DNA of 64,000 nt from Myxococcales bacterium (GTDB lineage Bacteria; Myxococcota; Polyangia; Nannocystales; Nannocystaceae), in assembly GCA_016793465.1 (NCBI GenBank), contig JAEUJW010000038.1, positions 62,001 to 126,000 of the forward strand, given 5' to 3'. Below, in pieces: positions 1-7,791 of this stretch (position 1 is the first letter of the stretch; every line of letters starts with the position of its first letter). Position numbers and translations under genes: made by a program. Under the pieces are notes generated by a model. The model saw nothing but the letters and a program-made list of their open reading frames with translations. It ran no database searches and was not told where the DNA came from.

Positions 1-453
1 CATAGCAAGTCGGCGCCCGGGTCGCCGCGGACTCGTGGACCGGCGGCGATGCGGCGGTGTGCGTCGCGGCGCACGGCGGTGGTGCGGTGTCTTCGAGGCG
101 AGGCGGGCGCAGCGGTGAGGACGAGGGACACCGGGGTCTCGGTCAAGCCCCGCGCGTCGCGGGCTTCGACGCGTGCGGGCGCGGCGGCGTCGTGCTCACG
201 GTCGGACGGAGCTGCGAGGCGACGGCGAGGAGGCGGTTCATGGAGGACGAGCCGGCCCCGACCGCCGGGCGCAGGCACGCGCGGGCACCTGTCCGGGGCT
301 GCAGAGGCCGAGATGACATCGATGTCATGGCGGGGCGTGTAGGCGCGGTTTGCCGTCGGCTGCAGGGCGCTCGACGAGGCTTTCCTGGCGGGGAGGTGTT
401 TGTCAAAATGATGATGAGTGTCCGTGCGGGTCGATACTGGCTGGGTCGGTCGG
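1..453. other. No supported gene; upstream region of the first CDS
   Basis: Open frames exist on both strands, but all are the Arg/Ala/Gly-rich kind produced by GC-rich DNA and none shows a domain, signal peptide or ribosome binding site. A less GC-rich stretch near 398-420 (TTTGTCAAAATGATGATG) could hold promoter elements for the protease gene at 454. Nothing else is recognisable. Confidence 0.5.
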
Positions 454-1137
454 ATGCGCCGGGGATGGACGCGCGCCGTGTTGGCGGCGGCGCTGTGGAT
501 GGGCGGCGCTCCGGAGGCGATGGCCGCGGGGGAGCACAAGTTGCCGGACCTCCGCGGCGAGGATTCGCCGAAGATCCGCCGCCGGTCGGTGAGGATGAGG
601 ATCCCGCTGACGGTGCACGTGGCGACGGTCGACGGCCGGCTCGCGTTGGAGCCGCGTCGCCTCACCCGCTCGGTCGACCGCACCAACCAGGCGCTGGCCA
701 GCGCGGGGATCGAGGTGTACATCGCCCGCATCGCGCTCCTGCCCGAGGGGTTCGCGGGCATCAAGCACCGCCGCGATCGCCGGCGGCTCGCGGAGTACGC
801 CCCGCCCGACGGCACGGTGCACGTGTTCCTCGTCGACACGGTCGAGCTCGGCAGCACGCTCCGCGTCGACCGCAGCGTGCGCGGGCTGCACTGGCGCTAC
901 CGCGGGCTGCTCCGCAAGCTGCGCAACCGCGAGTACCTGGTGGTCGGCGGCGACGCGCCGGCGACCACGCTGGCGCACGAGCTCGGGCACCTGTTCGGCC
1001 TGGAGCACGCGACCGGCGAGCAGAACCTGATGTGCTCGTGTCGCGAGGGGCCGCGGCAGATCTTCACGCGCTCGCAGGGGCAACAGATCCGGGCCGGCGC
1101 CCTGGCCTTCCTGCAGCGCACGCGCGGGCGCATGTAG
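454..1137 (+). CDS. Secreted metzincin-type zinc metalloprotease
   Basis: The start at 454 is chosen because it begins a clean signal peptide (positively charged MRRGW, then a hydrophobic stretch, cleavage near AMA); an in-frame ATG at 418 would add 12 residues before it. The 227-residue product carries HELGHLFGLEH at about residues 175-185. This is the extended HExxHxxGxxH zinc site of metzincins, with three zinc-binding His and the catalytic Glu, followed by a Met in LMCSC that fits a Met-turn. Metzincins cleave proteins outside the cytoplasm. No propeptide or haemopexin domain is visible, so it is a small single-domain enzyme. The next gene begins 35 bp downstream on the same strand. Substrate unknown. 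Confidence 0.82.
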   Translation: MRRGWTRAVLAAALWMGGAPEAMAAGEHKLPDLRGEDSPKIRRRSVRMRIPLTVHVATVDGRLALEPRRLTRSVDRTNQALASAGIEVYIARIALLPEGFAGIKHRRDRRRLAEYAPPDGTVHVFLVDTVELGSTLRVDRSVRGLHWRYRGLLRKLRNREYLVVGGDAPATTLAHELGHLFGLEHATGEQNLMCSCREGPRQIFTRSQGQQIRAGALAFLQRTRGRM

Positions 1138-1172
1138 CTCGGCGAGACGCGGGGTGCCCGCGCGGAGGTGCG

Positions 1173-3563
1173 ATGGCGATGCGGTTGCGACGATGGATGT
1201 GGGCCGCGGTGCTCGCGGGCTGTGCGGCGAAGAAGCCCGAGACCCGCCCGCCCGCCGCGCAGACCCCGGTCGAGGCGCAGGCGAAGGCGCAGGACCCGGA
1301 GCTGCTGGCGATCGCCGACGCGATCGACCCGGGGCCGCAGAGGCCGCTGTTCGAGGGGCTGCCGAAGCCGCTGCGCGACAAGCTCGGAGCGCCGCGCGAC
1401 GGGACCACCGCGGTCAGGGAGATCCGCGAGGCGTTGATGGCGTGGGAGAAGCTGCGCACCAGCGACGCCCAGGCCTTCGTGCTCGCGCTGCTCAACGTGG
1501 GCCGCGGGCTGGTGCTGGCCGAGCAGGCGGTGGCCAGGGGGGAGGACGACCCGGAGCTGCTGCTGGCGCTGGGACAGGCGTACGCGATCCTCGGCACGCC
1601 GGCCTTCGCCAGCGAGCGTGGCATGTTCCAGCAGATCCTCCAGCTGATGGCGACGCTGGCCTCGCAGCATTTGCAGGAGCAGGAGGTCGGCTTCGACGTC
1701 GCGGCGCTGGTGGGCCTGCTGCGCGACGTGTTCCAGCGCGCGCCGGCGCTGCATCAGCGGACGGCGGCGGAGCTGCTGCGCAGGCACGGCGACCACCCGG
1801 AGATCCCGCGGGTGCTAGGGCGACTGTCCGACAAGGAGATGGACGGCGAGCGCTACGAGCAGGCGCTGAAGCTGCGGCAGATGGCGGTCGCGCGGCTCGG
1901 CGAGCGGGCCCGCGGGGGCGACTGGCTCGACATGAGCTACACGTGCTTCCGGGCGCTGCAGCCGACCTGCGGCGACGAGGCGCTGGCCAGGGGCAAGGCG
2001 CTCGGCAGCGACAAGCCCGACGACGCCAAGGCGGCGGCGGCCTACAAGGCGCGGGTCGAGAAGCTCGAGGAGACGGCGGGGCGGGCCAAGCGAGCGCTGG
2101 CGCTGGCCGAGGACCCGCGGGTGAAGGACGTTGGCGACGCCGACCTGACGCCGGCGCTCGAGCGCGGGCAGCTATTGATCTTGCTCGGGCGCTACGCCGA
2201 CGCGCGCGCGCAGTACGAGCGCCTGATGGCGGCGCACCCCGGCGACGCGCGGCCGTACGCGGGGCTGGCGAAGGTGGCGCTGGCCGACGGCGGCGACCTG
2301 AAGGCCTCGGCGGAGTGGGCGGAGAAGGGGCGCAAGCTGGCCAACCGCGACCGCGACTACTACGAGGTGGCGCTCGGAGTGTTCGGCTCGAAGATGCTGA
2401 CGGAGGTGATGCCGAGCGTCATGAAGGACCCGTCGAAGACGCCGCAGGGGGTGCTGAAGTCCCTGCTCGACGACATGAAGGAGTACGCGACGGGGCTGCA
2501 GCCGTTCGCGCCGGCGCAGGCGGGGGTGGTGCTGGCGCTCGAGGCGGTGGCGCGCGTGGCGGCGCCGCTGATCGACGACAAGACCGCGAAGCTCGGGCAG
2601 GTGGTGACCAGGGACCTGGTGGCGCGCACGCAGGAGCTCTACAAGAAGTTCCCCGACTCGCCGGACGTGCGGCGCATGATGTTCCTGGGGGCGAAGACGG
2701 CCGAGAGCCCGGAGACGGCGCTGGCGCTGGCGAAGGCGCCGCTGGTCGGCGAGCTGATGAACGACCCGGCGTTGCAGCGCGCGCGCATCCAGGCGTGGCT
2801 CGACGTGGCGATCCAGCGCGACGAGACCGGCGAGCTGCCGGCGATCCTCGCGGCGCTGGCGGCCACGCCGACGGTCGCCGACGACTGGCAGAAGACGCTG
2901 CTGACGGCGGTCGCCAGGGCCATGCAGCTCCGCGTCGGCAACGACCGCGCGGCGGGCACGGCCGCGCTCGCGGACTTCGAGGCGGTGGCCGCCAGCGAGG
3001 CGCCGGCGGAGACGCGGCAGGCGGCGCTGTGCAACAGCGGGGTGCTGCTGGCCTGGCTCGGCGACGACGAGGGCGCGCGGGCGCGGTTCGAACAGGCGCT
3101 CGAGAAGTTCCCGGGCTCGCGCTGCGCGCTGGTGGCGATCGCGGGGCTGTACACCAAGCACGGGGTGCAGGAGCCGAAGCTGGCGGAGATCTTCGAGGTG
3201 GTCGGGCGCGAGGGCGACTCGCACTCGCTGCGGGTGCACGCGCTGGCCTGGCGCTACACCCAGGCGAAGGCGGGGCTCGGCGACGTCGAGGTGACGCGCA
3301 AGGCGTTCCTCGACGAGGTCGAGAAGGAGCGCAAGGCCGGCTCGCTGGTCTCGCAGGCCGTCGACCTGTGGGGCGTGTACTCCAGCGGGAGCTGGAACAT
3401 GTCGCTGCAGTACCATTCGACGTCGGGCTTTAAAATCATCAACGAGCTGAGCTCGACGACGTGGCTGACGCTGCCGTCGCCGGACCTGAAGGAGCTGGTG
3501 GCGGCCGGGGAGGCGAAGCAGGGCAAGCAGGGCAAGGCCGACAAGAAGAAGCCGGCGAAGTGA
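1173..3563 (+). CDS. Large TPR-type lipoprotein, function unknown
   Basis: The start at 1173 follows a GGAGG at 1164-1168 and opens a lipoprotein signal (LRRWMWAAVLAGC) with a lipobox ending at Cys 17. The same frame stays open upstream to position 57, but that part is low-complexity Arg/Gly-rich and unlikely to be translated. The 796-residue mature region is almost all alpha-helical and Ala/Leu/Glu-rich, with recurring TPR-like blocks such as YADARAQYERLMAAHPGDARPY near residue 350 (quoted in part) and a second group near residue 630. TPRs bind proteins, so an outer-membrane or periplasmic scaffold is likely. Near the C-terminus there is an AT-rich islet (TTTAAAAT, 3429-3436). The tail is Lys/Gly-rich. 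Confidence 0.75.
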   Translation: MAMRLRRWMWAAVLAGCAAKKPETRPPAAQTPVEAQAKAQDPELLAIADAIDPGPQRPLFEGLPKPLRDKLGAPRDGTTAVREIREALMAWEKLRTSDAQAFVLALLNVGRGLVLAEQAVARGEDDPELLLALGQAYAILGTPAFASERGMFQQILQLMATLASQHLQEQEVGFDVAALVGLLRDVFQRAPALHQRTAAELLRRHGDHPEIPRVLGRLSDKEMDGERYEQALKLRQMAVARLGERARGGDWLDMSYTCFRALQPTCGDEALARGKALGSDKPDDAKAAAAYKARVEKLEETAGRAKRALALAEDPRVKDVGDADLTPALERGQLLILLGRYADARAQYERLMAAHPGDARPYAGLAKVALADGGDLKASAEWAEKGRKLANRDRDYYEVALGVFGSKMLTEVMPSVMKDPSKTPQGVLKSLLDDMKEYATGLQPFAPAQAGVVLALEAVARVAAPLIDDKTAKLGQVVTRDLVARTQELYKKFPDSPDVRRMMFLGAKTAESPETALALAKAPLVGELMNDPALQRARIQAWLDVAIQRDETGELPAILAALAATPTVADDWQKTLLTAVARAMQLRVGNDRAAGTAALADFEAVAASEAPAETRQAALCNSGVLLAWLGDDEGARARFEQALEKFPGSRCALVAIAGLYTKHGVQEPKLAEIFEVVGREGDSHSLRVHALAWRYTQAKAGLGDVEVTRKAFLDEVEKERKAGSLVSQAVDLWGVYSSGSWNMSLQYHSTSGFKIINELSSTTWLTLPSPDLKELVAAGEAKQGKQGKADKKKPAK

Positions 3564-3564
3564 G

Positions 3565-4116
3565 TCACCAGCCGCGCTTCTCGACGCGGCGGACGCTCGG
3601 CGCGGCGAACCACTGCTCGAGGAACGGACGCACGCGCTGGAGCTCGGCGTCGCTGTGGTCGCCGAGGAACGGCCTGATGCGCACGAGGTTGCCGTAGGAG
3701 CGCTTGTAGGCTCGCGGGGTGTCATCGAGGGCGAGCACGCGGTCGAGGTCGTAGCCGCGGGCGCGGACCTTCTTCAGGTCCTTCAGGTGGATGAAGCGCT
3801 CGTCGTCATACCAGTCATCGGGGGACAGCCAGTGGCGGGTGCATCGGGTGGCGGTGAAGACGAACGCAGGGGCCTCGTGCGGGAGCAAAAGGTTGCGCAG
3901 GATCCCGCGGACGTACTGCTCGCTGCCGGCCGACCACACGGCGGTCTTGAACAGCGGCGAGGCGAAGCACCAGCGCAGGAAGTCGTCGACGTGCGGGCGC
4001 TTCATCACCGGGAACGGACCGACGTGAAAGTCGACCCGCGGGGGCGGCGGGTCGACTTGCGGGTCGGTGGCGCGGACGAGGGTCTCGTCGACGTCGAGGA
4101 TGAGCAGGGCGGTCAT
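3565..4116 (-). CDS. FCP1/NIF-family HAD phosphatase
   Basis: The 183-residue protein opens with LLILDVDETLV, the DxDxT catalytic loop (D8, D10, T12) of haloacid-dehalogenase phosphatases in the form typical of the NLI-interacting-factor/FCP1 group. Further family features are KTAVWSAGS near residue 58 (motif 2), the Lys-containing segment near 112, and VLALDDTP near 128 (acidic motif). Eukaryotic relatives dephosphorylate Ser/Thr; bacterial ones are uncharacterised, so the substrate here is open. There is no signal peptide, so it is probably cytoplasmic. It converges on the TPR lipoprotein gene with one base between the two stop codons and lies 19 bp downstream of the peroxidase gene on the same strand, probably in one transcript. 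Confidence 0.8.
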   Translation of the reverse strand: MTALLILDVDETLVRATDPQVDPPPPRVDFHVGPFPVMKRPHVDDFLRWCFASPLFKTAVWSAGSEQYVRGILRNLLLPHEAPAFVFTATRCTRHWLSPDDWYDDERFIHLKDLKKVRARGYDLDRVLALDDTPRAYKRSYGNLVRIRPFLGDHSDAELQRVRPFLEQWFAAPSVRRVEKRGW

Positions 4117-4135
4117 GTCGACCGCCCATTGTGGA

Positions 4136-5317
4136 TCAGTTGAGGTCGGGCTTGGGGGTGTCGGGGCCGGCGACCGGGAGGTCGGGCACGGTGATGTAGG
4201 TCGCGTCGACCATCTTGCCCTCGAGGCTGGCGAGGAACGCCTTCAAATAGGTGCGCTCCTCGTCGGTCAGGCTGCCCTTGGGGATCTGGTAGGTGGCCAT
4301 CACGTTCAGCACGTCGTCGAGGGTGGCGGCGCTGCCGTCGTGGAGGTAGGGCGCGGTCTTGGTCACGTTGCGCAGGCCGGGGACTTTAAACACGTACTTG
4401 TCCTTCTCGTCCTTGGTGATCTTGTAGCGGCCCTCGTCCTTGGTCTCGTAGGCCTTCACGCTGCCGAGCTTCTGGTACATCGTGCCGCCGACGGTCGGGC
4501 CGGTGTGGCACGAGGTGCAGTTGAACTCGATGAACAGCTCGAGGCCGCGGAGGGCGTCGCCGTCGAGGGCGGTCATCTTGCCGCCGAGGAAGTCGTCGAA
4601 CGGGGCGGGGGTCATGAGGCCGCGCTCGAACGAGCCGATCGCCTTGCCGATGTTGGTCATGGTGATCGGGTCGGCCTCGCCGGGGAAGGCCTTATTAAAC
4701 ATCTCGACGTAGCCGGGGATCGACTTGACCGTGCGCAGCACGTAGGCGGCGTCGGTCATGGCCATCTCGACCGGGTTGGTGATCGGCATCTGGGCCTGGT
4801 CCTCGACGGTGGCGGCGCGGCCGTCCCAGAACTGCACGAAGTGGGCGGCGGCGTTGTAGACGGTCGGGCTGTTGCGCTCGCCGCGTTGGCCCTTGTGGCC
4901 CTTCGAGGTCGGGTCGTTGTCGACGCCGAAGGCGTCGAGCTTGTGGCACGAGTTGCACGACACGTCCTGGCCCTTCGACAGGCGGCTGTCGTAGTAGAGG
5001 ACGCGGCCGAGGTCGATCTTCTCCTTGGTGGTCGGGTTGCTGCCGGACTCGGCGCGGGCGGGCAGCGGCGCGAAGTACTTGGCGGCGGCGTCGAGCAGCA
5101 CCGCGGGCGAGGGGGCGGGGCGCGAGGCCTTCTTCTTGGGCGCGGGCGCGTCGGTCGGGGCGCTCTGGCCCGCGGGCGCGCCGGTCTTGGCCGGTTCGCC
5201 GCCGCAGGCGAGCACGAGGGCGCACGCGGCGGCCGCGAACGGGCCGCGGAGGGCGGCGGAGCGGGAAGCAGGAACGCGCAAAAATGCCGGGGTGGTCGGG
5301 AGATTGAGGCGTGGCAT
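4136..5317 (-). CDS. Di-heme cytochrome c peroxidase (MauG/CcpA family) lipoprotein
   Basis: The start at 5317 is picked because it opens a lipoprotein signal ending in LVLACGG; an upstream in-frame GTG at 5374 would bury it. The 393-residue protein has two c-type heme motifs: CNSCH near residues 121-125 and CTSCH near 267-271. Their spacing and flanking sequences fit bacterial di-heme peroxidases, which reduce hydrogen peroxide with electrons from small cytochromes in the periplasm. A Pro/Ala/Lys linker separates the lipid anchor from the catalytic part. AT-rich islets interrupt the gene at 4385-4390 and 4692-4699. The enzyme is likely attached to a membrane facing the periplasm. Confidence 0.88.
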   Translation of the reverse strand: MPRLNLPTTPAFLRVPASRSAALRGPFAAAACALVLACGGEPAKTGAPAGQSAPTDAPAPKKKASRPAPSPAVLLDAAAKYFAPLPARAESGSNPTTKEKIDLGRVLYYDSRLSKGQDVSCNSCHKLDAFGVDNDPTSKGHKGQRGERNSPTVYNAAAHFVQFWDGRAATVEDQAQMPITNPVEMAMTDAAYVLRTVKSIPGYVEMFNKAFPGEADPITMTNIGKAIGSFERGLMTPAPFDDFLGGKMTALDGDALRGLELFIEFNCTSCHTGPTVGGTMYQKLGSVKAYETKDEGRYKITKDEKDKYVFKVPGLRNVTKTAPYLHDGSAATLDDVLNVMATYQIPKGSLTDEERTYLKAFLASLEGKMVDATYITVPDLPVAGPDTPKPDLN

Positions 5318-5385
5318 GGGTTCGGTGCCGAGGTTGCGAAGGGCCCGCTTGCTCTGGTGCGAGCGCCTTGCCACGATACCGCACC

Positions 5386-5913
5386 GTGGCTCACCCCGCT
5401 CGAATTTCCGTCCTGATGTGCCTGACTCTCCTTGCCCCGCTGCCCGGCTGCCGCGGCGGCGACGCGGCCGACGTGCCGATCCACGATCGCCTGTGGCTGA
5501 CGGCGGTGCCGAAGAAGCCGAAGGACTCGGTGGGGGTGCTGGCGGTGGTGCGGGCCTCGGAGAAGTGGCAGTACGGGTGGCTATTCAAAGGGTCGCTGCT
5601 GCGGGGCACTTACGACACCTTCCACTGGCAGCCGGACGGCGAGCACAAGGCCGCCATGCGGATGATCCAGGACGACAAGGTGTACAAGGTGCGCACCGAG
5701 GCGTGCGAGCCGAGCGCGGGCTTCCACTACTGCGTGCTCGTCCACGGCGACCCGCAGGGCGAGGTCCGCTACCAGTCGCGCAAGCTGTGGGGGCTGTCGC
5801 GGCCGAAGAGCAGCGCCATGGGCTTCGACCTGAACGCGGAGCTGACGCGCCTGGCCGAGCAGGACCCGGAGCTGGCCGGGCTGCTGGCGGACGTCGAGGA
5901 CGAGGCGCGCTGA
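5386..5913 (+). CDS. Small lipoprotein, function unknown
   Basis: A GTG start at 5386 gives an N-terminus with an Arg and a hydrophobic run ending in LAPLPGC, a plausible lipobox; the ATG at 5416 would leave only 11 residues before the Cys and no positive charge. About 175 residues. I do not recognise a family. The mature part contains a tryptophan-rich stretch (KWQYGWLFKG) and two Cys in RTEACEPSAGFHYC that could form a disulphide. It starts divergently from the peroxidase gene, and the GHKL ATPase gene follows 36 bp downstream. Confidence 0.6.
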   Translation: MAHPARISVLMCLTLLAPLPGCRGGDAADVPIHDRLWLTAVPKKPKDSVGVLAVVRASEKWQYGWLFKGSLLRGTYDTFHWQPDGEHKAAMRMIQDDKVYKVRTEACEPSAGFHYCVLVHGDPQGEVRYQSRKLWGLSRPKSSAMGFDLNAELTRLAEQDPELAGLLADVEDEAR

Positions 5914-5949
5914 ACACTTGCGCAAGCGACGGCAGCGTTTGGGGGCCGG

Positions 5950-7671
5950 GTGAGCACCGAGGTGCAGGCGCTGCTGACGCGCCTGGTCGGACAATTCGCG
6001 GAGCCGTACGACTTCCTGCGCGAGTTGGTGCAGAACGCGCTCGACGCGGGCAGTGACCGCGCGGAGGTCGTGCTCGAGACGCACGAGCAGGACGGCGACG
6101 AGGCGGTGTTCGAGCTGCGGGTGAGCGACGCGGGCTGCGGGATGGACGAGGCCGTGATCGACAACGGGCTCACGCGGCTGTTCGCCTCGAGCAAGTCCGA
6201 CGACCGCACGATGGCCGGCGGCTACGGCATCGGCTTCGTCAGCGTGTTCGCGTGGGAGCCCGAGGTGGTGGTGGTGCACACCGGCAAGGGCGGCGAGGCG
6301 TGGGAGCTGGTGTTTTACCCCGACCGGCGCTTCGAGAAGGTGGCGCTGCAGGAGCCGGTCGAGGGCACGACGGTGACGCTGCTGCGCCGCGGTCAGGCGC
6401 ACGAGCGGGCGGCCGTCGCCGAGGCGGTGCGCGACAGCCTGTGGCGCTGGTGTCGCTTCTGCAGGCTCGAGGTGAGCTTCGAGGACGTCGTCGGCGGGGC
6501 GGGGCCGGAGCTGATCGAGGATCGTCCTGCGGAGGCGGAGTCGGGGCTGGCGGTGGTCGAGGAGCAGGGCGACACGCACGTGCGCGTGGCGTTCGCGGTG
6601 CCGGCGTCGGCGGTGCTGCTGCGGCGGGGGCTGATCCTCGCGGAGGGGATGCCCGGCGACCTGCTGGGGGCGGCGCTGCCGGAGCTGCGGGCCGACGCGG
6701 GGCGCACGGGGGAGCACGTGCAGGTGTGGGTCGACTCGCCGCTGCTGCGCACGACGATGGCGCGCGACAAGGTGCTCGAGGACGCGGGGCAGCGCGAGGT
6801 GCTGGCGCGGGTGGCCGCGGCGGTGCGCGCGTTGCGGGAGCGGCTGGTCGGGGCGATCGAGCAGGCCGTGAGCGAGCCGGGGGCGTGGACGCGGGAGCGG
6901 CACGAGCGCTACGCGTACTTGCACGCGCACCTCGGCCGCGAGCGCAAGGCGCTCGGCGAGGCGGTGCGCGGGCGTACGCTGCTGCGCGACCTGGCGGGCG
7001 AGCGGGGCCTGGCGCCGGCGGCGTTGGCGGGGCTGCTGCGCGGGCGGCCGGTGGTGACCGCGGACGTCGAGGAGGGCGAGCCGTCGCCGACGCGGGCGGC
7101 GGTGCTGGCGGCCGCGCGGGCGGCGAGCTTCCCGGTGATCGCGGCGGAGGCGGACGATCGGCGGTGGCTGGCGGAGCTGCTCGAAGGGACAGGTGCGCCG
7201 GTCGACTGGCAGCAGGCGCTGGTGCGCGAGCGGGCCCAGGGCGAGGGCGAGGGGCTGCGAGCGGCGGTCGAGCGCGGGCTCGTCTCCGCGGGGGTCGTCG
7301 TGCAGGTGCGCCTGGCCGACGGCGAGGCGCGGGCGGGGCTCGTCGGGGTCGAGCTGGCGCCGGTGCAGCGAGCGGCGACGCCGGGCGAGGGCGGGGACGG
7401 AGAGGAAGCGGTGAGGCCGGTCGAGGAGGCGCTGGTCGTCTATGCGACCGGGCCGTGGCCGGAGTCGGCGTGGAAGGGCAAGGTGGTGTGGATCGCCGAC
7501 GACATGCTGCTGCGCGCGGCGTCGAAGGCGTTCGCGTCGACGCCGTGGACGACGGCGACGGCGTTGACGGCGGCGGTGCTGGCGGCGCTCGGGCAGCCGG
7601 CGGACGCGGCGGCGGCGGCGAGCGAGGCGCTGCGAGATCTGGCGGGCAAGCCGGAGGCGAGCGGTGGGTGA
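5950..7671 (+). CDS. GHKL-fold (Hsp90-like) ATPase
   Basis: The start is GTG at 5950, 36 bp after the preceding gene. The 573-residue protein carries an intact Bergerat ATP site: N-box RELVQNALDAG (E25, N29), G1 box DAGCGM (D60) and G2 box GGYGIGF (residues 90-96). The order and the segment after it (LLRTTMARDKVLEDAG near residue 265) resemble the N-terminal and middle domains of Hsp90/HtpG, though the protein is too divergent and too short at the C-terminus to be HtpG itself. The family couples ATP-driven clamp closure to client remodelling. The last third is Ala-rich and unassigned. The neighbour at 7792 is the likely partner. Confidence 0.75.
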   Translation: MSTEVQALLTRLVGQFAEPYDFLRELVQNALDAGSDRAEVVLETHEQDGDEAVFELRVSDAGCGMDEAVIDNGLTRLFASSKSDDRTMAGGYGIGFVSVFAWEPEVVVVHTGKGGEAWELVFYPDRRFEKVALQEPVEGTTVTLLRRGQAHERAAVAEAVRDSLWRWCRFCRLEVSFEDVVGGAGPELIEDRPAEAESGLAVVEEQGDTHVRVAFAVPASAVLLRRGLILAEGMPGDLLGAALPELRADAGRTGEHVQVWVDSPLLRTTMARDKVLEDAGQREVLARVAAAVRALRERLVGAIEQAVSEPGAWTRERHERYAYLHAHLGRERKALGEAVRGRTLLRDLAGERGLAPAALAGLLRGRPVVTADVEEGEPSPTRAAVLAAARAASFPVIAAEADDRRWLAELLEGTGAPVDWQQALVRERAQGEGEGLRAAVERGLVSAGVVVQVRLADGEARAGLVGVELAPVQRAATPGEGGDGEEAVRPVEEALVVYATGPWPESAWKGKVVWIADDMLLRAASKAFASTPWTTATALTAAVLAALGQPADAAAAASEALRDLAGKPEASGG

Positions 7672-7791
7672 GCGCGGACGAGGGCGTGGGTCGTCGCTCG
7701 GCTGTTCTAAGGGACAGGTGATGACGGACGCGCGGACCGGGTCGACGATGCGGGCGCGCCGTGACCGGCTGGCCGAAGGGGCAGGTGATCG
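7672..7791 (+). other. Spacer with two copies of the dispersed palindrome
   Basis: This 120-bp gap between the GHKL ATPase gene and its large neighbour holds two degenerate copies of the palindrome family: 7702-7717 (CTGTTC-TAAG-GGACAG) and 7769-7784 (CTGGCC-GAAG-GGGCAG). The second overlaps the ribosome-binding region of the 7792 gene. No promoter is obvious. Confidence 0.5.

Noticed and set aside
57..1172. The TPR lipoprotein frame stays open upstream to position 57
   Set aside because: The upstream part is Arg/Gly/Pro-rich with no domain and overlaps the better-supported protease gene; the ribosome binding site and lipobox at 1173 fix the start there.
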